This document shows, one piece after another, positions 1 to 6,740 of a DNA stretch of 9,403 nucleotides. Both the position numbers and the translations under genes were made by a program. The notes under the pieces are model-generated. The model did no database searches. It was not told the DNA's origin and saw nothing but the letters and a program-made list of their open reading frames with translations. Within the stretch, counting starts at the first letter, position 1. The number at the start of each line of letters is the position of its first letter. Location: assembly GCA_011777135.1 (NCBI GenBank), contig JAABVY010000116.1:9461-18863 (forward strand), read 5' to 3'. The stretch comes from Candidatus Zixiibacteriota bacterium (lineage in GTDB: Bacteria; Zixibacteria; MSB-5A5; JAABVY01).

Positions 1-1
1 C

Positions 2-778
2 CCCAGATCGGACGTTTTTAATCTTCCAGAGGGCAAAATTACTAATGACTATAACCTCGTATTTCTAACATTCGAGCCCTATCCTGATACGGATGAAGAA
101 GGTTCCCTGAACTATGCAATGTCGGCTCGGATTGTGGAGGAATTTCCAATTCTGAGAATGAAATTTGATGAGGTTTTTGCCGAAGCTCTGGGCGTTTACG
201 TCTTAACCAGTCTTTCGGATTTCAATCTGGAGGAAACTGATACGGCCGCCCATGAAATCTCCGGTCTATGGTTTGCAGAAGTAGGTCCGGGAGAATTTGA
301 CTATGGTTCTCTGACGCCGGGTCTTCTGGTTCCTACGCTCTCGCAGCAGGCTAACATGACCTACGAAGGCTGGGTCTTCATGCAGGGCTGGGAAGAGCCG
401 CTTTCCCTGGGTAAATTCAGAAATGCTCAGTTCAGAGATTATAGTAATCCATATATCGATGATCAGTATGCGCCCTTGTTCCCGGGTGAGGATTTTCTGT
501 TGCCTGATGATGCCCCGCCATGGATCATAAATGAATTCCCGTTGGAACTTGTGGGAGAAAGAGGAGATACAGCCTCTCAGGTCTTTATCACGCTGGAACC
601 GTATCCTGATCCAGATGAGGCGAGCCCGTTCCCGCTGGTTCTTCTCTCGCGCAATCTTCCTTTCCTGAACAGCCCCACGGATCGGAAGATAAGCAAGGCG
701 CACTCGGAGATTACCATGGGCAACAGATACATAAACCTGCCCACAATAACTGTTACCAGGACCGCCAGGGAAAATTAA
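2..778 (+). CDS. C-terminal part of a tandem-repeat, RskA-like extracytoplasmic protein (5' end missing)
   Basis: The reading frame is open from base 2 to the TAA at 776-778 (258 codons visible), so the start lies left of the window. The ATG at 119 has no Shine-Dalgarno site and falls inside a repeat unit, so it is not the start. The protein contains a repeated segment: VFLTFEPYPDTDEE (bases 59-100) recurs as VFITLEPYPDPDE (bases 581-619), and each copy is preceded by a similar PxxDVFNLP / PGEDFLLPD stretch. Before the second copy lies YEGWVFMQGWEEPLSLGKF (from about base 361). The pattern of 'YxxW…PLSLGxF…' followed by 'VFITLEP' resembles the extracytoplasmic beta-sandwich domain of RskA-type anti-sigma factors, a resemblance recalled from family knowledge and not tested. 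No membrane segment is visible in the part present. The protein is probably secreted, periplasmic or a lipoprotein, with at least two beta-rich domains. The function is unknown. A hairpin terminator follows it. Confidence 0.75.
   Translation, partial: PRSDVFNLPEGKITNDYNLVFLTFEPYPDTDEEGSLNYAMSARIVEEFPILRMKFDEVFAEALGVYVLTSLSDFNLEETDTAAHEISGLWFAEVGPGEFDYGSLTPGLLVPTLSQQANMTYEGWVFMQGWEEPLSLGKFRNAQFRDYSNPYIDDQYAPLFPGEDFLLPDDAPPWIINEFPLELVGERGDTASQVFITLEPYPDPDEASPFPLVLLSRNLPFLNSPTDRKISKAHSEITMGNRYINLPTITVTRTAREN
59..619 (+). repeat. Two diverged copies of an EPYPDxDE-containing protein repeat
   Basis: The peptide VFLTFEPYPDTDEE at bases 59-100 and VFITLEPYPDPDE at bases 581-619 align almost residue for residue, about 520 bases apart. 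The DNA is also similar but not identical at synonymous positions, so this is an old intragenic duplication and not a recent DNA repeat. The period suggests a domain of about 170 residues; the upstream half of the first copy is cut off by the window edge. Confidence 0.65.
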
Positions 779-814
779 CGATAAACGCAGTTTGGAAATA
801 AGTAAGTTCAATCA

Positions 815-848
815 AGACCGGCTTATGAAAATAGGCCGGTTTAAATTA
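815..848 (+). terminator. Rho-independent terminator of the repeat-protein gene
   Basis: ACCGGCTTAT (817-826) pairs over ten positions, including one G-T, with ATAGGCCGGT (831-840), leaving a GAAA tetraloop (827-830). A short T/A-rich tract (TTTAAATT) follows. The hairpin lies 38 bases after the stop codon at 778 and separates that gene from hppA. The U-tract is weak, so termination may be incomplete. Confidence 0.7.
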
Positions 849-850
849 AA

Positions 851-864
851 GTGAAATAATTCAC
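851..864. repeat. Short perfect inverted repeat just upstream of the hppA ribosome binding site
   Basis: GTGAA (851-855) and TTCAC (860-864) form a perfect five-base inverted repeat around ATAA. It abuts the purine-rich AAGAAGG (865-872) that serves as the hppA Shine-Dalgarno site. It could be a small operator or a weak mRNA hairpin, but a repeat this short may also occur by chance in A/T-rich DNA. Confidence 0.3.
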
Positions 865-881
865 AAGAAGGGAAATCGCAC

Positions 882-2939
882 ATGGACAGCTTAGGCATTT
901 ACGCCGCAATTTTCGGTTTGGCCGGTCTCCTTTTTGCCCTCATTTTGAATTTCTGGATTAAAGCCCAGAAGGCAGGGGGAGAAAATCTTAAGGAGCTGGC
1001 CGACACCATCCATAAGGGCGCTATGGTATTCCTGAAAAGGGAGTATTCGATACTCCTGATTTTCATAATAGTCGTAGCTGCGCTTCTGGGACTGTTTGTA
1101 GATCAATCATGGAATACATCGATTGCATTTGTATGCGGCGCCTTTCTTTCGATGACTGCCGGATATTTCGGCATGAATTCGGCTACCATGGCCAATGTCA
1201 GAACCGCCAATGCGGCCGCGGAAAAAGGACAGTCGGCAGCCCTGACCATAGCCTTTTCAGGTGGAGCGGTCATGGGTATGTCGGTGGCCGCACTGGGCCT
1301 CTTGGGAGTGGGAATCTTTTACTATTTCTTCGGCAAACCGGAGGCTGAGACTGTAAATACGATTACCGGTTTCGGTATGGGCGCTTCATCGATTGCTCTC
1401 TTTGCCCGTGTGGGCGGGGGAATATTCACTAAGTCTGCAGATGTGGGCGCCGATCTGGTCGGAAAAGTCGAGGCCGGAATTCCTGAAGATGATCCCCGCA
1501 ATCCTGCCGTCATCGCTGATAATGTGGGAGATAATGTTGGTGATGTTGCCGGTATGGGAGCCGACCTTTTTGAATCATATGTCGGTTCAGTTATCGCAAC
1601 CATAATTCTGGGAGCCACAGCGGCTATAGGTGTTCTCACCAAGCTGGGAGCTGAGGGAACCGCAGTCGAATCTGTCAGAATCGGCCTTATGGCTCTGCCG
1701 CTTCTGGTGGTAATGGCCGGTATTGTGGCCTCGATGCTGGGAATACTCTCGGTCAGAGTTTTCTCCAAGATGAATCCCGCGGCGACATTAAGGATAGTTA
1801 CATATGTGGGCGCTATCGTTATGCTGATTGCAACCTATATAATTGTCGACAGGCTGGGATTGAGCCAGAAAATATTCTGGGCCGTGCTGACCGGTAATTT
1901 CTGCGGTATCACCCTGGGTCTTCTGACCGAGTATTATACCGCTGCCGGCCCGATCAGAAAGATCGCCCGCGCTTCGGAAACCGGTCCCGGAACCAATATT
2001 ATCACAGGGCTTGCGGTTGGCATGGAATCGGTCGCGCTGCCTCTTCTGGTTATCTGTGTCGCCGTCTTTATCGGCTACAAGATAGCCGATCTCTATGGTA
2101 TCGGTATTGCGGCGGTCGGTATGCTGGCCACGATCGGCGTTACCATGTCTGTAGATGCCTATGGTCCCGTGGCTGACAATGCCGGCGGAATAACCGAAAT
2201 GGGCGGATTGGGAAAGAATGTCCGCGCTATTACAGATCGTCTTGACGCTCTCGGAAATACAACTGCCGCTATCGGCAAGGGCTTCGCTATTGGCTCGGCG
2301 GCCCTTACAGCCCTGGCCCTGTTCTCGGCCTATACTCAAGCAGTCGATTTACACACAGATGAAAAATTTGCCGGTATCGACCTGATGGATGTCAAAGTTA
2401 TTGTCGGGCTCTTTATTGGCGGTATACTCCCGTTCTTGATCGCCTCCCTAACCATGACTGCGGTCGGACGTGCCGCGTTCAAGATGGTGCATGAAGTCAG
2501 GCGCCAGTTCAGGGAAATTCCCGGCTTGATGGAAGGCAAGGCCAAGCCCGATTCGCCGCGCTGTGTGGCAATTGCCACCACCGGGGCGTTGCAGGAAATG
2601 ATCATCCCCGGCCTGCTGGCGGTTATCGTGCCGGTCATAGTCGGCCTGACTCTCGGAGCATACGCTCTTGGCGGACTCCTAGCGGGCGCGACGCTGACAG
2701 GCGTTTTGATGGCTCTTATGATGTCTAATGGCGGCGGCGCATGGGATAATGCCAAAAAGCACATCGAGGAAGGCAACCTGGGCGGCAAAGGTTCGGAAGC
2801 CCACAAGGCCGCTGTGGTAGGAGACACTGTCGGCGATCCGTTTAAGGATACATCCGGACCGTCCATGAATATCTTGATTAAGCTTATGGCTATGGTTTCT
2901 CTAGTCCTGGCCGGTGCCGGTGTCTTCACAAAGCTGTAG
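882..2939 (+). CDS. hppA: K+-dependent membrane-bound ion-pumping pyrophosphatase
   Basis: This integral inner-membrane enzyme hydrolyses cytoplasmic pyrophosphate and uses the energy to pump H+ and/or Na+ out of the cell. The 685 residues match the usual family length, and the family has 16 membrane helices. Recognised motifs in order are DVGADLVGKVE (from D187), DNVGDNVGDVAGMGAD (from D213), DAYGPVADNAGG (from D425), GNTTAA (from G458), NGGGAWDNAKK (from N616) and VGDTVGDPFKDTSGP (around 646-660). These carry the aspartates and lysines that bind Mg-PPi. Alanine at 462, where K+-independent enzymes have lysine, marks the K+-dependent subfamily. Glutamate 231 in LFESY sits in the position typical of K+-dependent pumps, many of which move Na+, but the ion cannot be settled by eye. 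The ATG at 882 has AAGAAGG nine bases upstream. Hairpin terminators on both sides suggest a single-gene transcript, and the frame is intact. Confidence 0.97.
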   Translation: MDSLGIYAAIFGLAGLLFALILNFWIKAQKAGGENLKELADTIHKGAMVFLKREYSILLIFIIVVAALLGLFVDQSWNTSIAFVCGAFLSMTAGYFGMNSATMANVRTANAAAEKGQSAALTIAFSGGAVMGMSVAALGLLGVGIFYYFFGKPEAETVNTITGFGMGASSIALFARVGGGIFTKSADVGADLVGKVEAGIPEDDPRNPAVIADNVGDNVGDVAGMGADLFESYVGSVIATIILGATAAIGVLTKLGAEGTAVESVRIGLMALPLLVVMAGIVASMLGILSVRVFSKMNPAATLRIVTYVGAIVMLIATYIIVDRLGLSQKIFWAVLTGNFCGITLGLLTEYYTAAGPIRKIARASETGPGTNIITGLAVGMESVALPLLVICVAVFIGYKIADLYGIGIAAVGMLATIGVTMSVDAYGPVADNAGGITEMGGLGKNVRAITDRLDALGNTTAAIGKGFAIGSAALTALALFSAYTQAVDLHTDEKFAGIDLMDVKVIVGLFIGGILPFLIASLTMTAVGRAAFKMVHEVRRQFREIPGLMEGKAKPDSPRCVAIATTGALQEMIIPGLLAVIVPVIVGLTLGAYALGGLLAGATLTGVLMALMMSNGGGAWDNAKKHIEEGNLGGKGSEAHKAAVVGDTVGDPFKDTSGPSMNILIKLMAMVSLVLAGAGVFTKL

Positions 2940-2961
2940 GAATCTGTTATTTATATAATGC

Positions 2962-2988
2962 AAGGGCCATCCTTCGGGATGGCCTTTT
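2962..2988 (+). terminator. Strong Rho-independent terminator of hppA
   Basis: GGCCATCC (2965-2972) pairs perfectly with GGATGGCC (2977-2984) around the very stable UUCG-type loop TTCG (2973-2976). An A-rich left flank and TTTT (2985-2988) follow the standard layout. It lies 22 bases after the hppA stop and should insulate the downstream genes. Confidence 0.92.
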
Positions 2989-3021
2989 GCGTTGCCGCGA
3001 GTCAAAAGGACAACATTTTCA

Positions 3022-3050
3022 TTGACATTAGCCGTCATTTTTCCTATCTG
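3022..3050 (+). promoter_or_regulatory. Candidate sigma-70-type promoter of the Yip1-like gene
   Basis: A perfect TTGACA (-35) lies at 3022-3027. The hexamer TATCTG at 3045-3050, at 17-base spacing, is only a partial -10 match. A start near 3057 would leave a very short leader with the GGAGG at 3061-3065. The position, directly after the hppA terminator and before the next gene, supports it, but the poor -10 and unknown host sigma factor limit confidence. Confidence 0.4.
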
Positions 3051-3070
3051 ATTTTAGCCTGGAGGCAACA

Positions 3071-3793
3071 ATGCATGATATCTACAGCGAAATAGTGGAG
3101 CCGAGAAAAAAGGCCGGATTACGTCAGGTAGTGGAAGTGGTGACCTCTCCCACGAATGCTTTCCGATCGATTGTCGAATCCGGGCATGTCTGGCTATATC
3201 CATTCGTGCTTTTGTCCTTTATCATGATATTCTCAATGCTGGTGCAGCTTCCGGAACTCGGCGATACCGCAAAGGAACCGGTGCTGCCAGGTGTGGATCA
3301 GGAGAGTCTGGACACGGCCATAAGAGTAATGACATATATTTTCATATTCGTTTTTGTACCTGTGATTGCACTGTCTACAATAGTAATACCGGCATTGATA
3401 TATATGTTTTTCGAAAGTTTTGTGCTCGGTGGCAGGGCTGATTACAGGCAGGTTTTGAATGTGACGGCATACGCGCTCATGCCCTCAGCGCTCGGTATTA
3501 TTCTGACCTCGATCATATCCTGGGTGTTTCAGATCCCGGAATTTTCATTCAGTCCGGCAATTTTTTTGACTGAAGAAATGCGACAGACTTTTATGGGAAA
3601 CTGGCTGGGGATCTTCGATGTTTTCACTGTTTGGAGTCTGGTTTTGACTATGATTGGCCTGTCCATATTATATGGACACGGCCGGCTCCGGACCGCGGCA
3701 TGGCTGTTTCCGCTGTATCTGGTGGTTTTCACTTTCTTCGCCCTGTTCGGTTCGTTCATGGAAAGATTTTCCTCTGATATGATGGGTGTCTAA
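3071..3793 (+). CDS. Yip1-like multi-pass membrane protein
   Basis: This 240-residue integral membrane protein has the general look of bacterial Yip1-domain proteins. It has a short cytoplasmic N-terminus carrying VVTSPTNAFRSI (residues 23-34) and hydrophobic segments at roughly 42-60, 87-119 (long enough for one or two passes), 130-152, 180-202 and 209-229. The stretch YRQVLNVTAYALMPSALGII (125-144) and the NWLGIFDVFTVWSLVL helix (177-192) are typical of the family as I know it. The ATG at 3071 has GGAGG five bases upstream, a strong start. The biochemical role of bacterial Yip1-like proteins is not established. Eukaryotic Yip1 proteins act in vesicle traffic, which should not be transferred here. 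It lies upstream of the efflux operon in the same orientation but is separated from it by 304 bases, so co-transcription is uncertain. An unrelated polytopic protein is the alternative. Confidence 0.75.
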   Translation: MHDIYSEIVEPRKKAGLRQVVEVVTSPTNAFRSIVESGHVWLYPFVLLSFIMIFSMLVQLPELGDTAKEPVLPGVDQESLDTAIRVMTYIFIFVFVPVIALSTIVIPALIYMFFESFVLGGRADYRQVLNVTAYALMPSALGIILTSIISWVFQIPEFSFSPAIFLTEEMRQTFMGNWLGIFDVFTVWSLVLTMIGLSILYGHGRLRTAAWLFPLYLVVFTFFALFGSFMERFSSDMMGV

Positions 3794-3890
3794 GATTTTT
3801 CTGAATATAATTCAGGCCTGATGCAAGGAATTTATATTTGATCTGTCTATTTTATTATGCGATATGATTGTCTGCTGGAGTGCGGCGAAC

Positions 3891-3919
3891 TTGAATATTG
3901 AAACAAACGCAAATAAAAT
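3891..3919 (+). promoter_or_regulatory. Candidate promoter of the efflux operon
   Basis: TTGAAT (3891-3896) and TAAAAT (3914-3919) are separated by 17 bases and match the sigma-70 hexamers at four and five of six positions. The surrounding DNA is A/T-rich, so chance matches are easy. It is listed because a promoter is expected between 3794 and 4097 and this is the best-spaced pair seen. Confidence 0.33.
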
Positions 3920-4086
3920 ACGTCACTTATTAGGAAAATACTATAAAAAGAGCAAGTAGTATGAACGATAGAGCAATGGTTTGCTGGTTAAACAGCCCCA
4001 AAATTGAAATGAAAAGCGCCTCAGGATAGAACCATAATATGCTACATCCCCATCTAAAACAAGAAAAATATCCCTTTGAAATATAC

Positions 4087-4093
4087 AGGAGGT
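4087..4093 (+). promoter_or_regulatory. Strong ribosome binding site of the TolC-like gene
   Basis: AGGAGGT is a full match to the anti-Shine-Dalgarno core and lies four bases before the ATG at 4098. It fixes this start over the in-frame ATG at 4113, which would be 19 bases away. Confidence 0.85.
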
Positions 4094-4097
4094 TTCA

Positions 4098-5450
4098 ATG
4101 AGCCGAAACTCAATGGCAAAGACTGTTATCTTTGCTCTTGCTATTATATTGACGGCGGTTTTTCCGCCGCAAAGACTGCATGCGCAGGAAGAGAACCTGC
4201 CGCTTCTCACTCTGGATGAATGCATCCAGAAGGGCCTGGATAACGATCCGGATATTGTGCGCGCGCAGGAAAGCATTTCGCAGATCAATAACACACTCTG
4301 GACCGACTACGGCAGCTTCCTTCCAAGTGTCAGCACGAGCCTGAGCTATAACTGGAATTCACGGCCATTTGTGGCTGAGTATATCCAGAGTCCCAGCGGA
4401 GATTCGATTATTCCTGTGTTTGTGAATGAGAGCTATAGCTCATCATTGAATATCAATCAAAATCTCTTCAATGGATTTTCCGATTATTTTTCACTCCGGG
4501 CCAGCCGTCACAGCAAGCGAGCAATCCATAAAAACTATGATAATGAAGTCCTGAATGCCGTCTATGACATTAAAACCAGCTACTATGAAGTTCTTCAGAC
4601 AATGAAACTTGCGGATGTCCAGAGAAAAGCTCTGGAGAGAAGCCAGGAGCAGCTGCGCATAACCGAGACACGGTATGAACTTGGATCAGCAGCGCTTTCG
4701 GATGTGCTTAAAGCGCGTGTTTCCGAGGGAGAAGCCAGGTTGAACGTGATCAATGCCGAAAATAACTACAAGGTAGCCATGGCTAACCTGAATTACCTGA
4801 TCGGCATAGATATCGAACAGCAGTATCGTGTGGACTCCTCAGTGATAGTGCGCGAAACTGAGTATACCTTGGAGAACTCGCTGGAGACGGCCATGCAATA
4901 CAATCCAACCCTGCAATCGCTCAGGGCTTCAATGGATGCTTCCAGAAATAATGTCCGTGCAGCCTGGGGAGGTTTCCTCCCGGATCTCAATTTCAGCTTC
5001 ACGACCTCATATTATCAGCCGGGTGAATTCGAGTTTGGTGATATATACAGCGCCAACCATAATTATCGTTATGGTTTGACCCTGAGCCTGAATATCTTTG
5101 ACCGCTTTCTAACCAAGAGAAATGTCTCTACAGCCAAAGCAGCGCTGAATACAGACCAATTCAATTATCACAATTACGTCAATAATCTGAAGCTTCTGGT
5201 AACACAGGCATATCTGAACCTGGAGCGCGCTCAGCTGGCCATGCAGGTATCGCGCGACAAACTGGCATCGGCCCAGGAGGATTACAAGCTTGCCCAGGAG
5301 AAGTATTCGCTTGGAGCAGCTACAATTCTTGATCTGCTCGATGCCGAGGTTTCTCTGAAAACTGCTGAATCCGACCTGATCGATTCGGAGTATAACTTAA
5401 ATCTGGCCATTGCCAGCCTTGAAAAGGCTCTGGGCAAAATCGAATATTGA
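4098..5450 (+). CDS. TolC-family outer-membrane efflux channel
   Basis: This is the outer-membrane component of a tripartite export system: a trimeric beta-barrel with a long periplasmic alpha-helical tunnel. The 450 residues are typical of the family. An N-terminal signal peptide (a basic start, hydrophobic residues 9-22, likely cut after LHA at residue 29) is followed by two homologous OEP halves. The first begins LTLDECIQKGLDNDPDI (residue 38) and runs to FLPSVSTSLSYNW; the second begins YTLENSLETAMQYNPTL (residue 256) and runs to GFLPDLNFSFTTSYY. Long heptad-like helices rich in Ala, Gln and Glu, with RYELGSAALSDVLKA and KYSLGAATILDLLDAE in equivalent places, complete the internal duplication. 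No lipobox cysteine is present after the signal, so it is not a lipoprotein as many OprM relatives are. It is the first gene of the operon, followed after 11 bases by the adaptor. I have no basis for a specific gene name. Confidence 0.95.
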   Translation: MSRNSMAKTVIFALAIILTAVFPPQRLHAQEENLPLLTLDECIQKGLDNDPDIVRAQESISQINNTLWTDYGSFLPSVSTSLSYNWNSRPFVAEYIQSPSGDSIIPVFVNESYSSSLNINQNLFNGFSDYFSLRASRHSKRAIHKNYDNEVLNAVYDIKTSYYEVLQTMKLADVQRKALERSQEQLRITETRYELGSAALSDVLKARVSEGEARLNVINAENNYKVAMANLNYLIGIDIEQQYRVDSSVIVRETEYTLENSLETAMQYNPTLQSLRASMDASRNNVRAAWGGFLPDLNFSFTTSYYQPGEFEFGDIYSANHNYRYGLTLSLNIFDRFLTKRNVSTAKAALNTDQFNYHNYVNNLKLLVTQAYLNLERAQLAMQVSRDKLASAQEDYKLAQEKYSLGAATILDLLDAEVSLKTAESDLIDSEYNLNLAIASLEKALGKIEY

Positions 5451-5454
5451 GGAG
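5449..5454 (+). promoter_or_regulatory. Ribosome binding site selecting a TTG start for the adaptor gene
   Basis: GAGGAG overlaps the end of the tolC-like stop codon (TGA, 5448-5450) and lies seven bases before the in-frame TTG at 5462. The other upstream candidate, the TTG at 5447, has no purine-rich site in front of it. The overlap with the stop suggests re-initiation, i.e. translational coupling to the channel gene. Confidence 0.7.
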
Positions 5455-5461
5455 TTTTATT

Positions 5462-6724
5462 TTGGCAGATGTGCATTCAATCCCAGGCAAACGCAGGAAA
5501 AAAGGACGGCGCCGTAAAATTTTCATAATTATGGCTCTGATCATTCTGTTTTTGATCGTTATCTGGCTGATCTGCGGACGATCAGGTGATTCAACCACTG
5601 TAGTCACCACGACCGAGGTAGAAACCGGCGATATAGTATCCAAAGTCAATGCCACCGGTCGTGTTAAACCCAAAGCTGAAGTCAATATTCAGGCCGAGAT
5701 TTATGAAATCATAGTCGAGATACCGGTTGAGGAGGGGGATTCGGTCAAGCAGGGAGATCTCCTTGTGAGGCTGAAGCAAACATCCTATCAATTTAATGTG
5801 GACAAAGCCAGAGCTGACCTGAGGACAGCCCAGGCAAATCTGGAGCAGGCCAGATCGAATCTGGAATACTGGGAATATAAATATAACCTGCAGCAGGAGC
5901 TTTATAAGAAGGATCAGGGCACCGAAGAACAGCTGATTACAGCCAAAGACCAGTACAATTCCGCCAAAGCTGCGGTGGCCAGCGCCGAACAGGCGGTCGA
6001 GATTGCCCAGATAGCATTGAACCAGGCTCTTGACTACTATGAGAAGACGGAGATCGTATCACCAATAGACGGAATTGTAACCGATCTCAATTATGAGGTT
6101 GGAGAGCGTACTATGATAGCCTCGCCAAATGTTCCCGGAGCAATCATTATGACAGTGGCCGATCTTTCGGTGCTGGAGGTTGAGGTACGCGTGGATGAAA
6201 CCGATATCAGGGACCTGAGAGTAGGCCAGGAGGCTGAAATAGTAATTGACGCTTTCCCTGACACATCCTTCGCAGGAGTTGTAACTAATGTGGGCGCCTC
6301 GGCCCAGGTAACCGGAGCGGGCTTTTCTGAAGAGGTGACCGATTTTCTGGTTACGGTCCAGCTTCTGGATAAGTATGAGCTGATAAAGCCCAACCTGACT
6401 GCCGAAGTGGATATCATAACTGGAGTGGCCGAGAATGTAAAAAAACTGCCGATACAGGCGATTGTGGCGGTAGATGAGCTTCCCGGCGAGGACGGGCATA
6501 AATCCGATTCTGTGGAACAAGAGAGCGGTTTGAGGGATAGAGTATATGAGGGGGTATACCTATATGATAATGGCACGGCAAAATTTCAGCAGGTGGAGCT
6601 TGGAATTCAGGATCAGGCTGATATCGAAATCAAATCCGGCCTGGAGGAAGGGCAGACTGTGATAACTGGACCCTATCGGGCTCTGAGAACCCTCGAGCAC
6701 GGCGACCCGGTTGTCAAAGAGTAG
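5462..6724 (+). CDS. MacA/HlyD-family periplasmic adaptor subunit
   Basis: This periplasmic adaptor would link the inner-membrane ABC permeases to the TolC-like channel. It has 420 residues from the chosen TTG start. A very basic N-terminus (KRRKKGRRRK, residues 10-19) precedes one membrane helix (about 20-38), giving an uncleaved inner-membrane anchor as in MacA. The barrel-sandwich (lipoyl-like) half around residues 60-110 includes EEGDSVKQGDLLVRL; a coiled-coil alpha-hairpin spans about 113-195; the second lipoyl half starts at SPIDGIVTDLNYEVGE (S200); and a beta-barrel and membrane-proximal domain end in GLEEGQTVITGPYRAL. The hairpin tip, LYKKDQGTEEQLITAKDQ, corresponds to the region that touches TolC in studied adaptors. 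A hydrophilic stretch rich in charged residues (roughly bases 6478-6545) interrupts the C-terminal domain. It is followed after 16 bases by the ATPase gene. RND-type adaptors look similar, but the neighbouring ABC genes point to the MacA type. Confidence 0.94.
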   Translation: MADVHSIPGKRRKKGRRRKIFIIMALIILFLIVIWLICGRSGDSTTVVTTTEVETGDIVSKVNATGRVKPKAEVNIQAEIYEIIVEIPVEEGDSVKQGDLLVRLKQTSYQFNVDKARADLRTAQANLEQARSNLEYWEYKYNLQQELYKKDQGTEEQLITAKDQYNSAKAAVASAEQAVEIAQIALNQALDYYEKTEIVSPIDGIVTDLNYEVGERTMIASPNVPGAIIMTVADLSVLEVEVRVDETDIRDLRVGQEAEIVIDAFPDTSFAGVVTNVGASAQVTGAGFSEEVTDFLVTVQLLDKYELIKPNLTAEVDIITGVAENVKKLPIQAIVAVDELPGEDGHKSDSVEQESGLRDRVYEGVYLYDNGTAKFQQVELGIQDQADIEIKSGLEEGQTVITGPYRALRTLEHGDPVVKE

Positions 6725-6740
6725 AGAATGAAGGTAGAAT

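Larger units (their letters stand above)
3794..4097. other. A/T-rich intergenic region before the efflux operon
   Basis: These 304 bases contain no convincing gene. Near the left end is a weak perfect hairpin, CTGAAT-ATA-ATTCAG (3801-3815), overlapping the palindrome CAGGCCTG (3813-3820); neither is followed by a T-run, so this is not a good terminator. A candidate promoter lies at 3891-3919, and the right end carries the efflux operon ribosome binding site. If that promoter is used, the mRNA leader would be about 170 bases, long enough to hold regulatory structure, but no known riboswitch is recognised. Confidence 0.6.

Noticed and set aside
119..778. Taking the ATG at 119 as the start of the first gene
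   Set aside because: The frame is open upstream to base 2 and encodes a clear copy of the internal repeat there, and no ribosome site precedes 119. The gene is cut by the window edge.
266..811. Minus-strand open frame across the first gene
   Set aside because: It overlaps the repeat-bearing + strand gene and its terminator, and shows no recognisable domain or ribosome site.
1322..1768. Long open frames on the opposite strand of hppA (also 1788-2339 and 2336-2929)
   Set aside because: They are antisense shadows of a strongly conserved gene, lack ribosome sites and recognisable domains, and have the odd composition expected of reverse-frame translation.
3801..3820. CTGAAT-ATA-ATTCAG hairpin and CAGGCCTG palindrome after the Yip1-like gene as a terminator
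   Set aside because: The stem is short and A/T-rich, and the T-run precedes rather than follows it on the + strand. On the - strand it is also not followed by Ts.
3961..4029. Short open frame (22 codons, ATG AAC GAT AGA…) in the gap before the TolC-like gene
   Set aside because: It has no good ribosome site, no recognisable composition such as a leader peptide with repeated codons, and is short enough to arise by chance. It is mentioned only as part of the leader region.
4153..4169. GC-rich hairpin CGGCGG-TTTTT-CCGCCG near the start of the TolC-like gene
   Set aside because: It lies inside the signal-peptide coding sequence (TAVFPPQ), is not followed by a T-run, and the gene continues intact, so it is not a terminator. 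Its composition follows from the codons.
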